64,000 nucleotides of DNA from Channallabes apus. Its lineage: Eukaryota > Chordata > Actinopteri > Siluriformes > Clariidae. The stretch covers positions 34,230,892 to 34,294,891 of the forward strand of contig CM060109.1 of NCBI GenBank assembly GCA_030522415.1, written 5' to 3'. The translations under genes were made by a program, and so were the position numbers. The notes below the pieces were generated by a model, which was given only the letters and a program-made list of their open reading frames with translations, searched no databases and was not told where the DNA came from. This document shows positions 1 through 13,530 of this stretch, piece by piece (position 1 is the first letter of the stretch; each line of letters starts with the position of its first letter).

Positions 1-590
1 TCACTTTGTGTACTACAACATTGACAACCAGTTTGTCTTGTTTCTAATTAAATACTCCTGTAGGGCTAATATGTACGTTCCTAACATTTGGAGGGTGTAA
101 TCACTAACAAGCCTTACTTGCTCAGATACAGTATTATCTAAGAGAAATCCTATGTAATTGCCATGCTTAATTACAGTTTATTGTGCAAACATATAATGCT
201 TGGATCTCAGGTCTTGTTAATCTATGATACGGAGAGTAACAACTCTCTCTATATGTATGAATGTGTGTGTACAAATAATGTCAACTTAATGTAAGGACAA
301 GAATATATATAATATTATAGATATTAAGTATAAATTAATAAAGTATAAAGTTACCTACTCAGACACTTTTTTCAGTATGTTCTGAATTTCACATGATCAT
401 GGCCAAATACTGTAAATGTTCACATAAAAAAATTTATATAATTAATTTCAACTGAAATGAAATGTAGTGAAAGAGACACATGCTCGCATATTCGAATCAA
501 ACATCCCTTAGTAATCAAAAAATCCCGTAAGATTTAATCACTAAAATAACTTATTAACTGTTAATAGAAATGAAGCTACCAGTTAATAGA

Positions 591-591
591 T

Positions 592-631
<40 letters not shown>

Positions 632-666
632 CCACGAATGGATGCATTTATGTTTGTATATATACA

Positions 667-715
<49 letters not shown>

Positions 716-733
716 GAGAGAGAGAGAGAGAGT
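591..733. repeat. Composite microsatellite (TG)n, (TA)n, (GA)n
   Basis: TG repeat 591-630, TA repeat about 668-713, GA repeat 714-733. Low-complexity open frames over it are artefacts. Confidence 0.97.
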
Positions 734-1053
734 ATGTAGAGTATGTATGTACGTAGTACGTACAGTATTATCAGAAAGTGCATCAGGTTTTATATTGGTT
801 CTTTGCGCCATTCACCATCTTATTTTGCACCTCTTTACTGACTCTCATTTTCATTTAGAGAGACTGAGATTGGAGAAACCCTATGCAGAGGGATAAACTA
901 ATTTAAGAGAAATAGAGTATGGCCTGTGCAGATTGTGGATATTTGTCATTTTTTTGTGCCGTTTTTGTCATTTAATTGCAATCTTAACCCAAATACCTTC
1001 TGTTTCCATGACATCCTTCCAACCTTTTTCAAAATAGTTGCAGTGTTTTTTAG

Positions 1054-1075
1054 CACACACACACACACACACACA

Positions 1076-1134
<59 letters not shown>
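1054..1134. repeat. (CA)n microsatellite
   Basis: About 40 CA units with one GA interruption at 1076. Confidence 0.97.
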
Positions 1135-1135
<1 letters not shown>

Positions 1136-4100
1136 ATAAGATAGTAAAAGACAGTATTGTAATATCCTAAAATGCATACATTTTCTTATATAATGTATTT
1201 AGTTAATATATATATAAGCTTGTATGGTTTTAATGTGAAGACCCATTCATTTTTAGAAATCATGCAATATAAAAATTTCAATAATTATACAAAATAGTTA
1301 TGACACTTGGAATGGTCAGAAGAGAACGCGTGTAATTTATATATTTAATTTATATTAAGAAAAGATAATATAAATAAAATATTAAAATCATTAAAAGAAA
1401 CCACATGGAAAGTAAATATTATCTTAAAGACAGGATTTTCAGGTCAACAGGTTCTTTAATGTGTATACTCCATTTGTTGGTGCTTATCTAATATCAGGAT
1501 GTGAATGATTCATTAATTTCATGTAAAATAAAAGACTGAAAAAACGACCAAAAATGCTATCAAATGAGTAACTTATGATAATAAAACTGTGCTTGTTTTG
1601 AATAAGTATGACTCACAGATGCTTCAAACAGTGTGAAAATGGGTAGAGATGCAAAATGAGTGATATTGCCAGAACAGAGTGACAGCACATCTCTGCGTTA
1701 TTGTATTTTGCCTATCCAAAGCAGGTCGAGTCGAGCACACACATTAGCCAAGAGCCTTAAACAGGTGGTGGTGAATTTACTCTCTTTAAACAGTGCCTTA
1801 ATGTTGCTTACCACTAGAGTATTAATGTTGCTATTTTAAAAACGCTTACGGACATACTGAAAAAAAAGGGGAATGAGTATTTACAGCAGAACTTTACACA
1901 CCAATCAGAACGCCAGATATGTGATTAAGACGTAAACAGGTTGCTTATGTGTCATTCTTTATTCTGTAACATTTAAGCTGATTTGGTCTGCAGAACTGCT
2001 AAATATAAAAGTAATATTCATACAGTTTTCAGTATGAATAAAATTTTACTCTGTATGGTAAAATTCCTTCAGTTCGTTCAGAGAAACTCGAAATAGAGAT
2101 TAAAAATACTTCTGTTGTGGGTTTTTTTGAAAGATGAGTGTTTATTTTTCATTGAAAAATATTGATTTACAGTAATTTACCAAATATTACAAATTAATAT
2201 TTATCAAAGCACCACACAATGCATTTTTTTTACTTTGTATTTGTGTTTAATGTTGTATAACATGCAGGAAATTTGTCCCATTTATCACTTGTATTATAGA
2301 TGCTCGCCAGGCTCTCTTTTCTCTCTTCTAAAAAATGCAGCTCCTCTTTTTAATGAGAAACCACAATGTCCTCCATCCTGAACACTGTCCGGAGTCAGAC
2401 AACTTAAAGGAAGAGCTTGACGTTTTACATTCATCCATAACAGTACCACACAAATTGAATGCATTAATAGAAACTTGTAGTGTCCTGCAGCTAAATTACT
2501 TTTCATGTCATGCCGTTATAGAACATTATTCAACACCTTCTGACAAAACAATTTTGAGAATTCAACAGCATGGTGTTCTTTTAGGCCGTATTTGCTTTCA
2601 TACCTAATCAAATGTTTGTGAGATCTTATAAGTTTTGTTTACCTAATCCAGGACTTCAGTTTTCATTTCAGGAAACTAGTAGACTTAAATACAATATGCC
2701 TGCTATCAATCATACTATAACCCCCATCACAATGTTCACTATTTCATGCGCAACACTTGTGATTAATGTTTCCGGCTGTGAAATGTTGCTTTATCACTTC
2801 TTACCCAGACACTTCTGTAAAATGTGATAACCATACAACATTTAGCAATACGAATATTACTGTACGTTACGGTCCACTGTGCTTAAATCTACTACAAATA
2901 CAAATCATCATGACAAGCTAAGCCAAAGTATACTAAAACTTGACTAATACCGGAGTACTTATTTTTGTTTGTGTGTTTGGGTGCCTGAGGGCATTTATTT
3001 TAGTATCACTGTTGGTCTTTATGGTCATTTATTTGCAAGAACCAAAATGTCAGCCTCTTAGCCCGTGAATGTCTTATGATCTGTCACAGCCTTTTTTAGG
3101 CTTCTGTGTAATGTACACAGTTGGCCCTGTTGTAGGATGGGGATGATATCAATGTAGTGGACAATGTTATACCTCTGCAGCTTTTTTATCCAACATGTGA
3201 TCTGTCTCCTAATTTGGCAATGCAGCATCTTCAGCAAAGTGGTTGGAGATTCAGGGATAACATTCAAAATGCATTTTCAAAGAAATAAATTCCATTAGGT
3301 TGTCAGAACTTACGTACATGAAAAACGTACATAATTTGGTTTGAGACGGCCCATTTTCCATAAAGAATGTAAAAAAAAAAAAGAAAGGTACATTTGATGC
3401 TTTTTAGAGAGAGCTGCAAGGAAAATGCAGTGTAATTAAAGTGCCAAGCAGGAATTGAGATCAAATGGAGGCTCTGGATTATATCAAACAGCAATACAGT
3501 GTAATATTGCTGTTCCAACTAAATTTAGCAGCTATGTACAATATTTAACTTTTGATTTTTATATTGTTTGTGAACAAACTACAGAACGCTGCTTGTCTTT
3601 GATCAGTTCTGTTTATGAATGCTTTGAGTTAAATATAATATTGGGCTAACTGGAAACCGCTCTTTAAATTAGAATGGAAAACTGATAAGGGAGATTGTTT
3701 GAGAGAAATTTTTAGAGGCTCTCTATTAGAACTTTCGTATAGGGCACACGTTTGCGTTAGGAGTAAATATTTTGCAAATGGTGCTTGATTCAATGAATAA
3801 AATGGCAGCTGTATTTTAGGGGTAATATAACTGTCATCATTAAGATTTTAAGTGGTATGTTTCTGCCACTTTACATAAACTGTGTGCAATATAATCAGAA
3901 GGCTTTTATTAGATCAGCGGTGTTGTGTAGTTACTGGGTGTGGCTGCTATAAAAAGGTGAGCAGGAGGCATAGTCACATAAATTCTACATGAAAAACCAA
4001 TTAAAAACCTGTCTGCATGTGCAAGAAGGAAATGAGATGTAAAGGTAGGCCTATAGACAGAAAGTAAGAGACAGAGGAATATATGAGAGAGACTTTGACA

Positions 4101-4639
4101 TAAAATTGATGTGGTGGAGAGAGATTTAAATGTGCTACTGTACCGTACTGGGTAAAATATAATGTGTTAGTGGTTTTGGAATAGGAAATCAGGAAAAGTA
4201 CATGGAGTGCAAGAAAGAGCAAAGAGGCAGTTTTTACAAGACACCTACTGTTTAATTAAGCGAAAGAAGATAACCCAGAACTTGACTATCATTGAAAAGT
4301 CTTATTTGACTACACAAAGGGAGAAATGAAAAAAAAAAGGCTTTTTATGTCCCTTAAAAAGACTTACAAAATATGAATTTTAAATGCCAGGCCAAATTCA
4401 GAGAAAGGTAGTCACTGCCAGGTTAGACTGTCCAACAGGGAAATGTTCATTCCTCTTTTTCTTTCTATGTAGCCTGAATACCTGAATGACTCAGGCTCAT
4501 TATCTCTGTGAATAGAGGTGAGCTTTGGCGTAGTTGATGCTGACTCTGTCTGAAAGTCTTTTCTCCCTTCTTATGTTTTAAACATGGTCACGCTCAAATT
4601 TGTCTCTCAGTATGTTTAAATCTAGGTTCTCTTTGGGAG
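1135..4639. other. Intergenic, no gene recognised
   Basis: AT-rich sequence. Short open frames (all under 100 codons) lack motifs, conserved codon patterns or splice context. Apart from the dispersed repeat at 2685-3065, nothing specific is seen. Confidence 0.7.
2685..3065 (+). repeat. Diverged dispersed repeat, copy 1
   Basis: Shares the order of blocks CTTACCCAG, GTGATAA, CGAATATTAC, ACGGTCCACTGTGCTTAAA, GAGGGCATTTATT and TTTATGGT with the stretch at 7270-7680. It also contains the end of a non-significant open frame. No transposon ends or protein are recognised. Confidence 0.55.
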
Positions 4640-4985
4640 TGACAAGGATGGATAGGATCAAGAATGAGTTCACCAGAGGAACAACCCATGTTACAGTAGA
4701 TGTTTTGGAGATAAAGTCACAGAGGCCAGATTGAGGTGGTTTGGACATGTTCAGAGGAGAGATGGTGAATATGTCGGTAGAAGGATGCTGAGGTTGGAAC
4801 TGCCAGGCAGGAGGTCTAGAGGAAGACCAAAGAGGAGATTTATGGATGCAGTGAGAGAGGACATGAAGTTAGTTGGTGTGAGAGAAGAGGATGCAGAGGA
4901 TAGGGTTAGATGGAGGCAGATGATTCACTGTGGCGACCCCTGAAAGGGAACAGCCGAAAGACAAAGAAGAAGAGGTATTATATTA
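4640..4985 (+). pseudogene. LINE ORF2 C-terminal fragment with (GAA)n-type tail
   Basis: The plus-strand frame contains MRWFGHVQRRDGEYVGRRML and GRRSRGRPKRRFMDAVREDM, the C-terminal segment shared by several fish non-LTR elements (RLRWFGHV...GRPKxRWxD). It is followed by CACTGTGGCGACCCCTGAAA, then GAAGAAGA, a typical 3' end. An in-frame TGA precedes the ATG region, so only the tail of the LINE is present. Confidence 0.8.
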
Positions 4986-5734
4986 ATAAGCCAGCTAAAA
5001 TCTTACCTTATCTAACTGGTCTAACAAGATCTAGTTTAATAACACAAAGAACAGCTTCGGAAAACTGTACATACTGTACACTGTTGCAATTTCAGAAATG
5101 AAAAGTTGCTTCATCTTCTTCTTTTTTTTTAGTTTTCAAGCTATATTTGCCTTATTATCACATATGTATATTTGCATAGATATAAATAAAGGTACAATTT
5201 AGTTATTTTCTTTGCATTAGTGTGCTAGGGTCAGAGGGCAGATTAAGCCACAATGTGGTGTATCTGGAGAACAGACGGTTGCTCAAGGGCACTACAGTGG
5301 CAGCTTGGCGGTTATGGGATTCAAGAAAATATCTGGAGAGGAAGGAGCTGGCATTATCCTTGACCTGGTTGTTTTCAGAGCAGCATCTGGTGAAATGTAT
5401 AAAATGAAACATCACTGATACATTGTGAAAGAAAAGAGACTTTTAATTGAGTTATTTTATTTTGAAAAATTATAATATGCATTGCAACAAATTAATCTCT
5501 TTTTTCTTAGACCGGCAGACAGGCACTCTAATAGTCACACATATATGCACATTTAAAACACACACACACACACACGAAACCTTCCTGTTTCACTTCATCT
5601 CCTCCTTGCAAATGTATGACGTCAGGTTGCTAGGCAACTGGATGAGCAAACAGAATCCCTCTCTGCATGGAGGGGTCGCCCCATCCTTTAGATCAGCACA
5701 TGCTTCTAGCAGCCCATTAGCTATATACATGTAC

Positions 5735-5792
5735 AAACACACACACATGCACACACACACACACACACGCACACACACGCACACATACACCT
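5735..5792. repeat. Imperfect (CA)n microsatellite
   Basis: CA units interrupted by TG and CG. A second short CA run is at 5556-5575. Confidence 0.9.
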
Positions 5793-6089
5793 ACTGCATT
5801 AACCTTGCCTTGTCATTTTTCATCACTTTATATGCTTACTGGCTTCAACGGTCTTACTCCATCCTAATATTAAATATTGTCTGAAAAACCTACTGAATAA
5901 AAAAAAAGATGAATGGGTTTTGAGAAAAAGGGGAAATGATGATGAAAAAGAGTTTGCTGTTAGCATTTAAATACTGAAGCATGTTTTGTTTTTTTTAATT
6001 AAAGCATTTTCTGTTTTTTTATAGATCATTAAAAAATATTTAAATGTAGTAAACACCTCTGGTAAATATCTTATCTTTTCCTGCACAGA

Positions 6090-6395
6090 ATTAGGTTAGC
6101 ATTACTGCCTGACAGTTTTATGTTACCACAATATCCTGAGCAGGGTCGCTGGGGGAAGGGGGGAGGGGAGTGGGAGTTTGATAAGGCTGTAGGGAACTTA
6201 GGGGTGCCAATCCAACAGAGGTCACAAGCACACATACTAACGCAATCAAAATCTACAGGCAGTTTGGAAACACCAATTAGCCTAAACCACATGCCAATCA
6301 GACAACATCCATCAAGCACTAGGGGAACACATAAGCTTCATGCACACAAAGAGATTTGAACCCACAGCCCTAAAGGAGCCAGATGATCGTACAAA
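6090..6395 (-). mobile_element. Old SINE of the (TGAA)n-tail family
   Basis: Recognisable core pieces: GGGTCGCTGGGG, GGGGTGCCAATCCAACAGAG, GGCAGTTTGGAAACACCAAT and a GATTTGAACCCACAGCCC B-box-like region at the right. Heavily diverged, intergenic. Confidence 0.6.
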
Positions 6396-7269
6396 TGATT
6401 AATAGTGGGATGCCATTTAAGACAAATAAACAAATTATTGAATGAATTAATTTTGAAATGAAAATAAATTAAATAAATAAAAGTAAATAACATCATGAAT
6501 TAATGAATTAGTTATTGTTAAATTAAATACATATAGCAGTGGATAACTACTATTAAAACTATTCGTTAATATACAGTATATGTAATAAATTGTATGTAAT
6601 ATTAGAATTATAATGATTATGTAATATTGTAATTATAAAAACATAAATCTAAATATGCTAGATTTCTAAAATAATATTTATTCTTTAATTATATATGATT
6701 TTATTAGTCTTGTATTTATCTTGTATGAACAAACAAAATGAAATTAATATTCAAACATATCCGTAAGAGGTACAGTACTTCAGAAGCTGGCATGATCTCA
6801 TTTCAGTGGTGTAGCTGCTCACAGTCCCTCTAAAGGTCTTGACTGGCCTCTGATACCTCTCATACAATGCCACCAGGTACAACAGGTCAAAACACTGCAC
6901 TGGAGACCTAAAAAGCAATAGAGACACTGAAAAGAGAAGAGGGGGCTGTGCACTGAGAATGTCTCTGCCATCAGTGAAAGATTCAGATGCTTGGAAAGTA
7001 ATCAAACACTGCAGCCAGCGAGTAGGTGAACACATGTCATGCATGTTGGGTCAAGGCCTGAGGACATACACAACAACTAGCAATCAGAGGATAAATTCAA
7101 CTTACATCAAAATATTAATAACCCAGAAAATAAACATTGAACATGCAAACACAGAAAGATTTTTTTTAAATCTCACTGTTTTCTAACACTAAAGATTAAA
7201 GGCGAGATATACTGTAAACATTTCTAAAGTAGATGCTATAGAAAAAACAGGTCGCAGATATGTGGAGAA

Positions 7270-7680
7270 TACATGAACACAGTATATCATGCCTAGCATT
7301 AATCATTATATAATTCCCATCATACTGTTCACTTTGATCATGAGTAACACTTATGATTGAAGTTTCTGCAGTCAACCACTGTGAACTGTGATTTTATCAG
7401 TTCTTACCCAGCAAGTGCAATGTGATAATGAGACATTTTCATGAATATTACATTACGATCCAGTGCACTTAAAATGACTAAATACAGTCAGGTAATACTA
7501 CCATGACAAAGGTGTCAAGGTAAAATTGAATGCAACTGAGTGGTACTCAAGGACATTGGTCATGTGTGCATTAGTGTGGACTACATTCACTATTGGTCCA
7601 CCTGCCTCAGGGCATTTATTGCAGTAACAGTGTGTGTGTGTGTCTGTGTTTATGGTTGCTCAATTATTTGCTAGGGTGAC
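7270..7680 (+). repeat. Diverged dispersed repeat, copy 2
   Basis: Same block order and orientation as 2685-3065 (TTCTTACCCAGC, TGTGATAA, TGAATATTACATTACG, TCCAGTGCACTTAAAA, CTCAGGGCATTTATTGCAGT). Identity is roughly two thirds by eye. Unknown family. Confidence 0.55.
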
Positions 7681-9400
7681 ATTACCACCCTGCTACTCAG
7701 CTTCTTCAGTTGTCACCATGATCAGTACCATCATACATGCAGTTCTGAATCACTGTGACAGAACCCTGTACATGAAACAGAGATAAGATCTTTTCCTAGA
7801 ATTAGCAGAACATTAGTGTTGTAGCTTCTATAGCCTTCTACTACTCTACCTGGACAGATGGCTATAAAAATATTAAACAATTAAATTGAGCGGTTAGGAT
7901 AGCAGCAGCTGACGAAATTATATTCATCGTGTTATATTCCAACATATTATTTCTCGCTCAGGACGGTGGAAAAAAAACATAAACAGAGTACTACAGTTGC
8001 ATCACTTATTAATTTTTATAGGTCAAAGTATCAGTAAAACTAAAATAGGCCCATTAATTTTTTATAAAAATGAAAACAAAGTCAGGAATGTAAACAGTTG
8101 TAGCAAAAAAGATAACACTTCATTTATGACTAAAAAGGAAAAACATGGTAAGATGGTTGTAGATGAGAAAAGGCCCAGTTAAGTTGAAAGCTTTGTTGTG
8201 TGATTGTGAAATCTTCCTCACCTTATTGCGAACTTTCCATCTTTGATTGTCTTTGAATTTTGTTTCTTTGAAAGTTTCACTTTTAGTTTGGATCAAAGGT
8301 TTTGGGACATTTTGATAAACACTTTTCTGTCAATATGAAACTATAAAAACTAATTAGAGTTTTTAGGAAAATATCACACACTAAACCAATGTAAACCAAA
8401 ACCAATCTATACACTCACATTTATTTTTCTTTTGCCATTTCTCAGTAAGTTCCTAGAGATGTTTGACGGTGGTTAGACATTTCTGTTAAATTATTGCATC
8501 CAATCTCTTACAAATCAGTTTGGTGTGGTAAAGCAGACTTGTGTATATTGTCTCCAAATATCGCTTGTACAGCTTCATGTAACCAACATTTTGCCTGGCA
8601 GTGATCTGTACAACAGATACTTACCTGTATGTATCAATCCACTTTAATTATCCAAGACGCCTATCCAGAACCCATACCCCAGTTGTGGTCCAGGTTCCCA
8701 TGCGAGCAGGGATCGAGTCTGTGGAACTGTGTCATCATCAGTCTGTGTTTTCCATGACATAGTGGGCTGTCTGTATCGTGGCTGTCAGGTGCCTGATAAT
8801 TTTCACTGTCACAACTGTTTATAAAAAAAAGATAAAAAAAACATGAGCATGCTGATAGCACAATAAAAGAAACTACTATATATTATTATTACTGTATTAT
8901 TAGTATCATCAATCACTAATGGCCATGCTATAAGGCAACACAAGCTTTTGTATTGTCGTACCATGACTGTTTTGCTTATGATTTACATTTACATTTGTAA
9001 ATGTTTGTGTTTTAACTCAGTATGAAGCGCCATAGGCCATATGTATGTACTGCGTCTCAAACATTTACACACCGAGATTTTAGCAAACGACATCAACTAG
9101 ACATATTTTGTATATACTGTATATTTAACAAATTTTAAACATTTGTCCCTGAGCAGATATTTGTAAATGCAAGCTATTTTAATAATGCAATAGGTTAGCC
9201 ACCGTGAGCTAAAATGTTTGCACTTAATCAAATTATAGATAAGCCGTATATTTGCTACTGTAAGCTAAAGCTATCCTAAACTGGGTGAAATACATTATGA
9301 CCATTTACACCACAACTGATATTCACAAACACCTGTAAGCTAGATAAGGCATCATATTAGCATGATAAGCAATGCTATCTATATGCTTACCTAAAACATG
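7681..9400. other. Intergenic, no gene recognised
   Basis: AT-rich, with short motif-free open frames. Nothing supported beyond short TA-rich runs. Confidence 0.7.
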
Positions 9401-9402
9401 TA

Positions 9403-10958
9403 CAGTGGCTTGCAAAAGTATTCGGCCCCCTTGAACTTTTCCACATTTTGTCACATTACAGCCACAAACATGAATAAATTTTATTGGAATTCTACGTGAA
9501 AGACCAATACAAAGTGGTGTACACGTGAGAAGTGGAACGAAAATCATACATGATTCCAAACATTTTTTACAAATACTGTAAATAACTGAAAAGTGGGGTG
9601 TGCATAATTATTCAGCCCCCTGAGTCAATACTTTGTAGAACCACCTTTTGCTGCAATTACAGCTGCCAGTCTTTTAGGGTATGTCTCTACCAGCTTTGCA
9701 CATCTAGAGACTGAAATCCTTGCCCATTCTTCTTTGCAAAACAGCTCCAGCTCAGTCAGATTAGATGGACAGCAGTTTTCAGATCTTGCCACAGATTCTC
9801 GATTGGATGTAGATCTGGACTTTGACTGGGCCATTCTAACACATGGATATGTTTTGTTTTACACCATTCCATTGTTACCCTGGCTTTATGTTTAGGGTCG
9901 TTGTCCTGCTGGAAGGTGAACCTTCGCCCCAGTCTCAAGTCTTTTGCAGACTCCAAGAGGTTTTCTTCCAAGATTGCCCTGTATTTGGCTCCATCCATCT
10001 TCCCATCAACTCTGACCAGCTTCCCTGTCCCTGCTGAAGAGAAGCACCCCAGAGCATGATGCTGCCACCACCATATTTGACAGTGGGGATGTTGTGTTCA
10101 GAGTGATGTGCAGTGTTAGTTTTCCGCCACACATAGCGTTTTGCATTTTGGCCAAAAAGTTCCATTTTGGTCTCATCTGACCAGAGCACCTTCTTCCACA
10201 TGTTTGCTGTGCAAACGGGACTTCTTATGGTTTTCTGTTGGCTTTCAATGGCTTTCTTCTTGCCACTCTTCCATAAAGGCCAACTTTGTGCAGTGCACGA
10301 CTAATAATTGTCCTATGGACAGATTCCCCCACCTGAGCTGTAGATCTCTGCAGCTCGTCCAGAGTCACCATGGGCCTCTTGGCTGCATTTCTGATCAGCG
10401 CTCTCCTTGTTCAGCCTGTGAGTTTAGGTGGACGGCCTTATCTTGGTAGGTTTACAGTTGTGCCATACTCCTTCCATTTCTGAATGATTGCTTGAACAGT
10501 GCTCCGTGGGATGTTCAAGGCTTTGGAAATCTTTTTGTAGCCTAAGCCTGCTTTACATTTCTCAATAACTTTATCCCTGACCTGTCTGGTGTGTTCTTTG
10601 GACTTCATGGTGTTGTTGCTCCCAATATTCTCTTAGACAACCTCTGAGGCCGTCACAGAGCAGCTGTATTTGTACTGACATTAGATTACACACAGGTGCA
10701 GTCTATTTAGTCATTAGCACTCATCAGGCAATGTCTATGTGGCAAATTACGCACACCCCACTTTGCAGTTATTTATTTGTAAAAAAAAAAAAAGTTTGGA
10801 ATCATGTATGATTTTCGTTCCTCTTCTCACGTGTACTGTACACCACTTTGTATTGGTCTTTCACATGGAATTCCAATAAAATTGATTCATGTTTGTGGCT
10901 GTAATGTGACAAAATGTGGAAAAGTTCAAGGGGGCCGAATACTTTTGCAAGCCACTGT
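9403..10958 (-). mobile_element. Full-length, inactivated Tc1-like transposon
   Basis: Both ends carry CAGTGGCTTGCAAAAGTATT in inverted orientation, with near-identical terminal inverted repeats of roughly 170-200 bp, and TA target duplications at 9401-9402 and 10959-10960. The length of 1556 bp is typical of fish Tc1 elements. A degraded transposase lies on the minus strand between the repeats. Host DNA continues on both sides. Confidence 0.93.
9625..10608 (-). pseudogene. Tc1-type transposase pseudogene
   Basis: Translation in three minus-strand pieces recovers a Tc1 transposase. The N-terminal helix-turn-helix region starts at an ATG at 10608 (KVIEKCKAGLGYKKISKALN) and ends in a stop after about 56 codons. 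The catalytic part has [16 protein letters not shown] and [11 protein letters not shown], i.e. the DDE triad segments. The C-terminus is KRLAAVIAAKGGSTKY. At least two stops and two frameshifts break it, so no active enzyme is expected. Confidence 0.88.
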
Positions 10959-10960
10959 AA

Positions 10961-12890
10961 GTGACATTAAAAGGCAATGCTTCATAAAAGCTGGCAAAAG
11001 CTGGCAAAGTCATTGTCCGGGGACTTGTCTCAAGTCATTATCATATATAACGTGTAGCGGAAAGACCTGTCCTTGGATTCATACCGATCACATAACCTAA
11101 GAATCTTTGTGTTTAATTTGAGTTGCTTCATTTAAAAGTAGATGCTATTTAAGGCTACTGCTTGTGTAGAGGATTACAGAGATACAGAGGTGATGTCATT
11201 ATACTGTATATACTGTATGTAAAACTTTGTAATGAGTCTGATGTCACATTTGGCAAGACTTTTGATTTTGAGCGCTCAAAATTTTAGTAAAATCTGTTTA
11301 GTAAGCCATGCTTATTGCATCAGAATGGTAAAATATTCTATATTTCAAAGTTTGAGCTTGGATATTCCAAGAGAAAGAAAAATGCATACCTGCTGTTAAG
11401 GCATAAGCACAGTGGATTTATAAACAAAACATTTTTGAAAGGTTTTTACTATACTTTATACAGTATATAGCACATACTACATACAGTACACACATACAGT
11501 ATGGTTGCAATTCATTAGGTGTTATTTTTGTTATTTATATATCCCTTTGTTATTAATTTAGCCAGATCATCACATATTCTTATCAGATTCCCTTTGAGTC
11601 CAATCAATTAATTAAGCACGAATAGACACCACTTATCAAACCCGATCTAAATCGGTGTACTATACAAGTGTCCACCCATGAAAGCTTTACATGCCCTACA
11701 TTAAGTTCCTCTGATGGTTAGCTGACTCACTGATGAGACAAAGTAATGGGCTGCAATGAACTGGATGGTTATGGATCATCTCACAGCAAGACATCAACTA
11801 AAAAGAGCTTACAGATCTTAGAATAGCCAGAATATCTGGCAACACCTCCAAGTTCTGGAATGATTTTCTGTTTAATGTGTTTAAAGTACACTAATATTGC
11901 TTGTTGTGAATATATTTTCACAGCTGTCAATATATTGAAAACTGCAGCATAAAATCAATATTTTATTAATGATAGTTTTATGTGGAAATAAGTACATTTA
12001 TTTATTCTGCAGGCATGTAGTCATGATTTTTTCTATATTATTGCCAAACCTTTAATTGTTTGTTTATTTTAAATTCATCACATATCATTGCACTGTATAT
12101 ACAGTTTTTACTGTCCTATGTATCTGTTGTCATAATTAGATGAATCTATAAAACCATTAACTGACTGCAGTATTTACATACCTACTTCATAATACATACT
12201 CACAATTTATTCAATCATAGAATTAAAACAATGTTAACATGTTATTTTAAAAAATACGTCTTAATGTCATAGTAAAAATAGGTACAGTAATTCTCATGTT
12301 TGTGTCATTTTTAAATGGTATTTTAGAGCAGTTGTGTGCTTCCAAACAGTTCTCAACGATTTGTTTTTAGTAGCTGGGCTATTTCTAGACTTAATGTGAA
12401 ACACTGCCAATATAATTTCTCACTAGTTTAGTCTATGTTAAACGTCATGTTTTTAAAGAGACTAAGCAGGTATAAGAGATCGTGTCTGTGCTAGGTTGAC
12501 ACATAACCATAAGCTGCATTAGACTGTCTGACCCTAATGGTTATTTTTTCAAGGCATTCTTGTTCCAGAGCTACAGTATAGTGGAACAAAAGCATCACTA
12601 TAGCTATTTTGAACACACTACTTTTCTGTTTATTCTGGGCTTAAAATAAAAACCTAGCGAGTTTATATTCATCAAACTAATATAAATGTCATGGCATGTG
12701 TGTGGGCCCTTAAGTCTTTAGACCTGCCTGCACCATATATGCACACTCATTTGACCACACAAACAGGTCCAGACTTCTTGCACCTTGGAAATACACCAAA
12801 CAGACCGAATCACTGTTGAATGCTTATTAAGAAAGAGCAGTTCTAACAAGTTTAGTCACTTACATTATTATAAACAATAGTATAACCTGC
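10961..12890. other. Intergenic, no gene recognised
   Basis: AT-rich sequence between the Tc1 element and a SINE. Scattered TACTGTA-type short palindromes, no coding signal. Confidence 0.7.
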
Positions 12891-12894
12891 AAGT

Positions 12895-13280
12895 TTATTC
12901 ACTCACTCATCGTCTATACCGTTTCATCCTGCTTACAGGGTCGCGGTGGGTGGGCGGGGGACAGGGTCCTGGAGCCTATCCCAGGAATCTTAGGGCATGA
13001 GGGAGGGTATACTCTGTGCAATTCATCACAGGGCACACACATACTGTATGTACACACACTCATTCACACACTACTGGCGGTTTATGAACGCCAATTGGCC
13101 TACTCTCCATGTGTTTGGACTGTGGGCGGAAACCAGAGTAGAGTACCAGGATGAAATCCACCAAGCCACAGGAGAACAGTCAAACCCTATGCACACAGAG
13201 GCAGGAATAGTACCTGGCCAGGAATCAAACTCGGACACCTGGAGATGCAAGGCAACAGTGCTAACCAGCTAACCACTAAA
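12895..13280 (-). mobile_element. tRNA-derived SINE with (TGAA)n-type tail
   Basis: The tail side (CGTCTATACCGTTTCATCCT, GGGTCGCGG, GGAGCCTATCCCAGGA) is on the left. The tRNA-like head with TTAGCTGGTTAGCACTGTTG and GAGTTTGATTCC B-box-like sequence is on the right, in reverse complement. Full length but diverged. Confidence 0.8.
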
Positions 13281-13337
13281 TTTAAGTTAACCAAATAAAA
13301 TACATTTTATTTGACATTTTATAACATTAACATAATA

Positions 13338-13530
13338 GGGGTCAGGGGTAGCTCAGTGGTTAAGACATTGGACTACGGTTCGGAAGATCCCAGGTTCAAA
13401 CCCCACAACCACCAAGTTGCCACTGTTGGGCCCTTGAGCAAGGCCCTTCACCTTCAACTGCTCAAATGTATAATAAGATAAAAATGTAAGTTGCTCTGGA
13501 TAAGAGCATCTGCCTAAATGTAAATGTAAA
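13338..13530 (+). mobile_element. tRNA-derived SINE (V-SINE/DANA-like tail)
   Basis: Same family as 20049-20237, with GGGGTAGCTCAGTGG head, B box and (TAAATG)n tail. A few substitutions and an extra C in the tail. It lies directly beside the older (TGAA)-tailed SINE at 12895. Confidence 0.88.

Noticed and set aside
554..1177. Several open frames on both strands
   Set aside because: They are translations of TG, TA and CA repeats (runs of Thr-His, Tyr-Ile and Val-Cys).
5447..5884. 145-codon open frame
   Set aside because: It runs through two CA microsatellites, has no motif, no splice context and no conserved pattern.
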